Part shown: positions 37,853-38,039 of the stretch, one piece after another
Position numbering within the stretch: the first letter of the stretch is position 1
Layout: each line of letters starts with the position of its first letter
Assembly (NCBI RefSeq): GCF_000760515.2
Contig: NW_013546367.1
Coordinates: forward strand, 1 to 38,039
Reading direction: 5' to 3'
DNA length: 38,039 nt
DNA from: Mitosporidium daphniae
Lineage: Eukaryota > Microsporidia
Program-made: the position numbers and the translations under genes
Notes under the pieces: model-generated
The model's input: only the letters and a program-made list of their open reading frames with translations
Database searches by the model: none
Told to the model about the DNA's origin: nothing

Positions 37853-38039
37853 ATGCTTCTCTATAAAGATGTCATAACAAGTGAGTTTCATATTTCATCC
37901 ATCCTCTCCCTCTTTGTTTTTTATAATCCTCTTATACCTAGAGGATGAATTGGCCAGCGATTCTTTTTGCTTGAAAGACGAAGGGTTTTTCTATCGGATT
38001 CAAACCAACTATATCAACAAAGCTGGTTTAAAAATCGAT
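37853..38039 (+). CDS. TMA19: Translationally controlled tumour protein (TCTP/Tma19), 5' part
   Basis: TCTP is a conserved cytosolic protein associated with ribosomes, growth control and stress. The first exon codes MLLYKDVITK, and after a 61-nt intron (37881-37941, GTGAGT donor) the frame continues DELASDSFCLKDEGFFYRIQ and runs off the window end. This matches the family start M-[IL]-[IL]-Y-K-D-[IV]-x-x-x-D-E-[LM]-x-S-D. Forty-two residues are visible, about a quarter of the usual ~170. The strong donor and long intron at the very start contrast with the tiny introns elsewhere. The 23-bp repeats lie about 50 bases upstream. Confidence 0.85.

Noticed and set aside
1-38039. CRISPR arrays, insertion sequences or viral genes
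   Set aside because: No regularly spaced repeats, transposase, integrase, reverse transcriptase or capsid-like protein was seen. The tandem repeats found are short and have no spacers.

Overview
The window is a compact eukaryotic nuclear region: 26 protein genes recognised at least by domain, plus two small or partial ones, packed head-to-head, tail-to-tail or only tens of bases apart. Nearly all show fungal or opisthokont-type proteins. Complex III and IV factors (MZM1, COX4/COX5B), an F1Fo subunit (ATP7) and a bacterial-type mitochondrial ribosomal protein (uL2m) point to respiring mitochondria with their own translation. PEX5 indicates peroxisomes. There is no rRNA marker. Compactness, AAATTT-like AT-rich start regions and tiny introns would suit an early-diverging microsporidian or rozellid relative that kept its mitochondrial genome (Mitosporidium-like), but that placement is inference.

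Most genes are interrupted by ultrashort spliceosomal introns. I place 41 introns by restoring frame and family conservation. Of these, 36 are only 23-35 nt, with peaks at 25 and 28 nt, and five are 61-151 nt. After removal every gene gives an integral, uninterrupted reading frame, so the apparently broken genes are intact.

Layout: 1-4214 holds the 3' end of an unknown membrane protein gene, a small ORF, the kinetochore protein CENP-C, the meiotic RING protein HEI10/CCNB1IP1, an Mpv17/Sym1 channel and a 64-aa membrane protein. 4218-13413 holds RNase H2 catalytic subunit with a PCNA-binding tail, Nup53/Nup35, a patatin triacylglycerol lipase, a telobox Myb protein, the U2 snRNP A' protein and an M3 oligopeptidase. 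13627-25331 holds USP7/Ubp15, a 1034-aa chromodomain protein with a decayed SNF2-like region and a C2H2 finger, HSP70 with a clear heat-shock element, and the CAF-1 large subunit. 25831-32001 holds kynureninase, mitochondrial uL2, MZM1, an ankyrin protein, the small-RNA methyltransferase HEN1 and an AT-rich TLC-like membrane protein. 32149-38039 holds COX4 and ATP7 sharing a 46-bp divergent promoter, an eIF4E-family protein, a ubiquitin-like protein, a tail-anchored FHA protein, PEX5 and the start of TCTP.

Functionally, several genes concern chromatin and genome maintenance (CENP-C, HEI10, RNase H2A, CAF-1, the chromodomain protein, the telobox protein, HEN1), and another group concerns mitochondrial respiration. 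TTAGGG-like motifs are scattered between genes, including at the start of the telobox gene itself.
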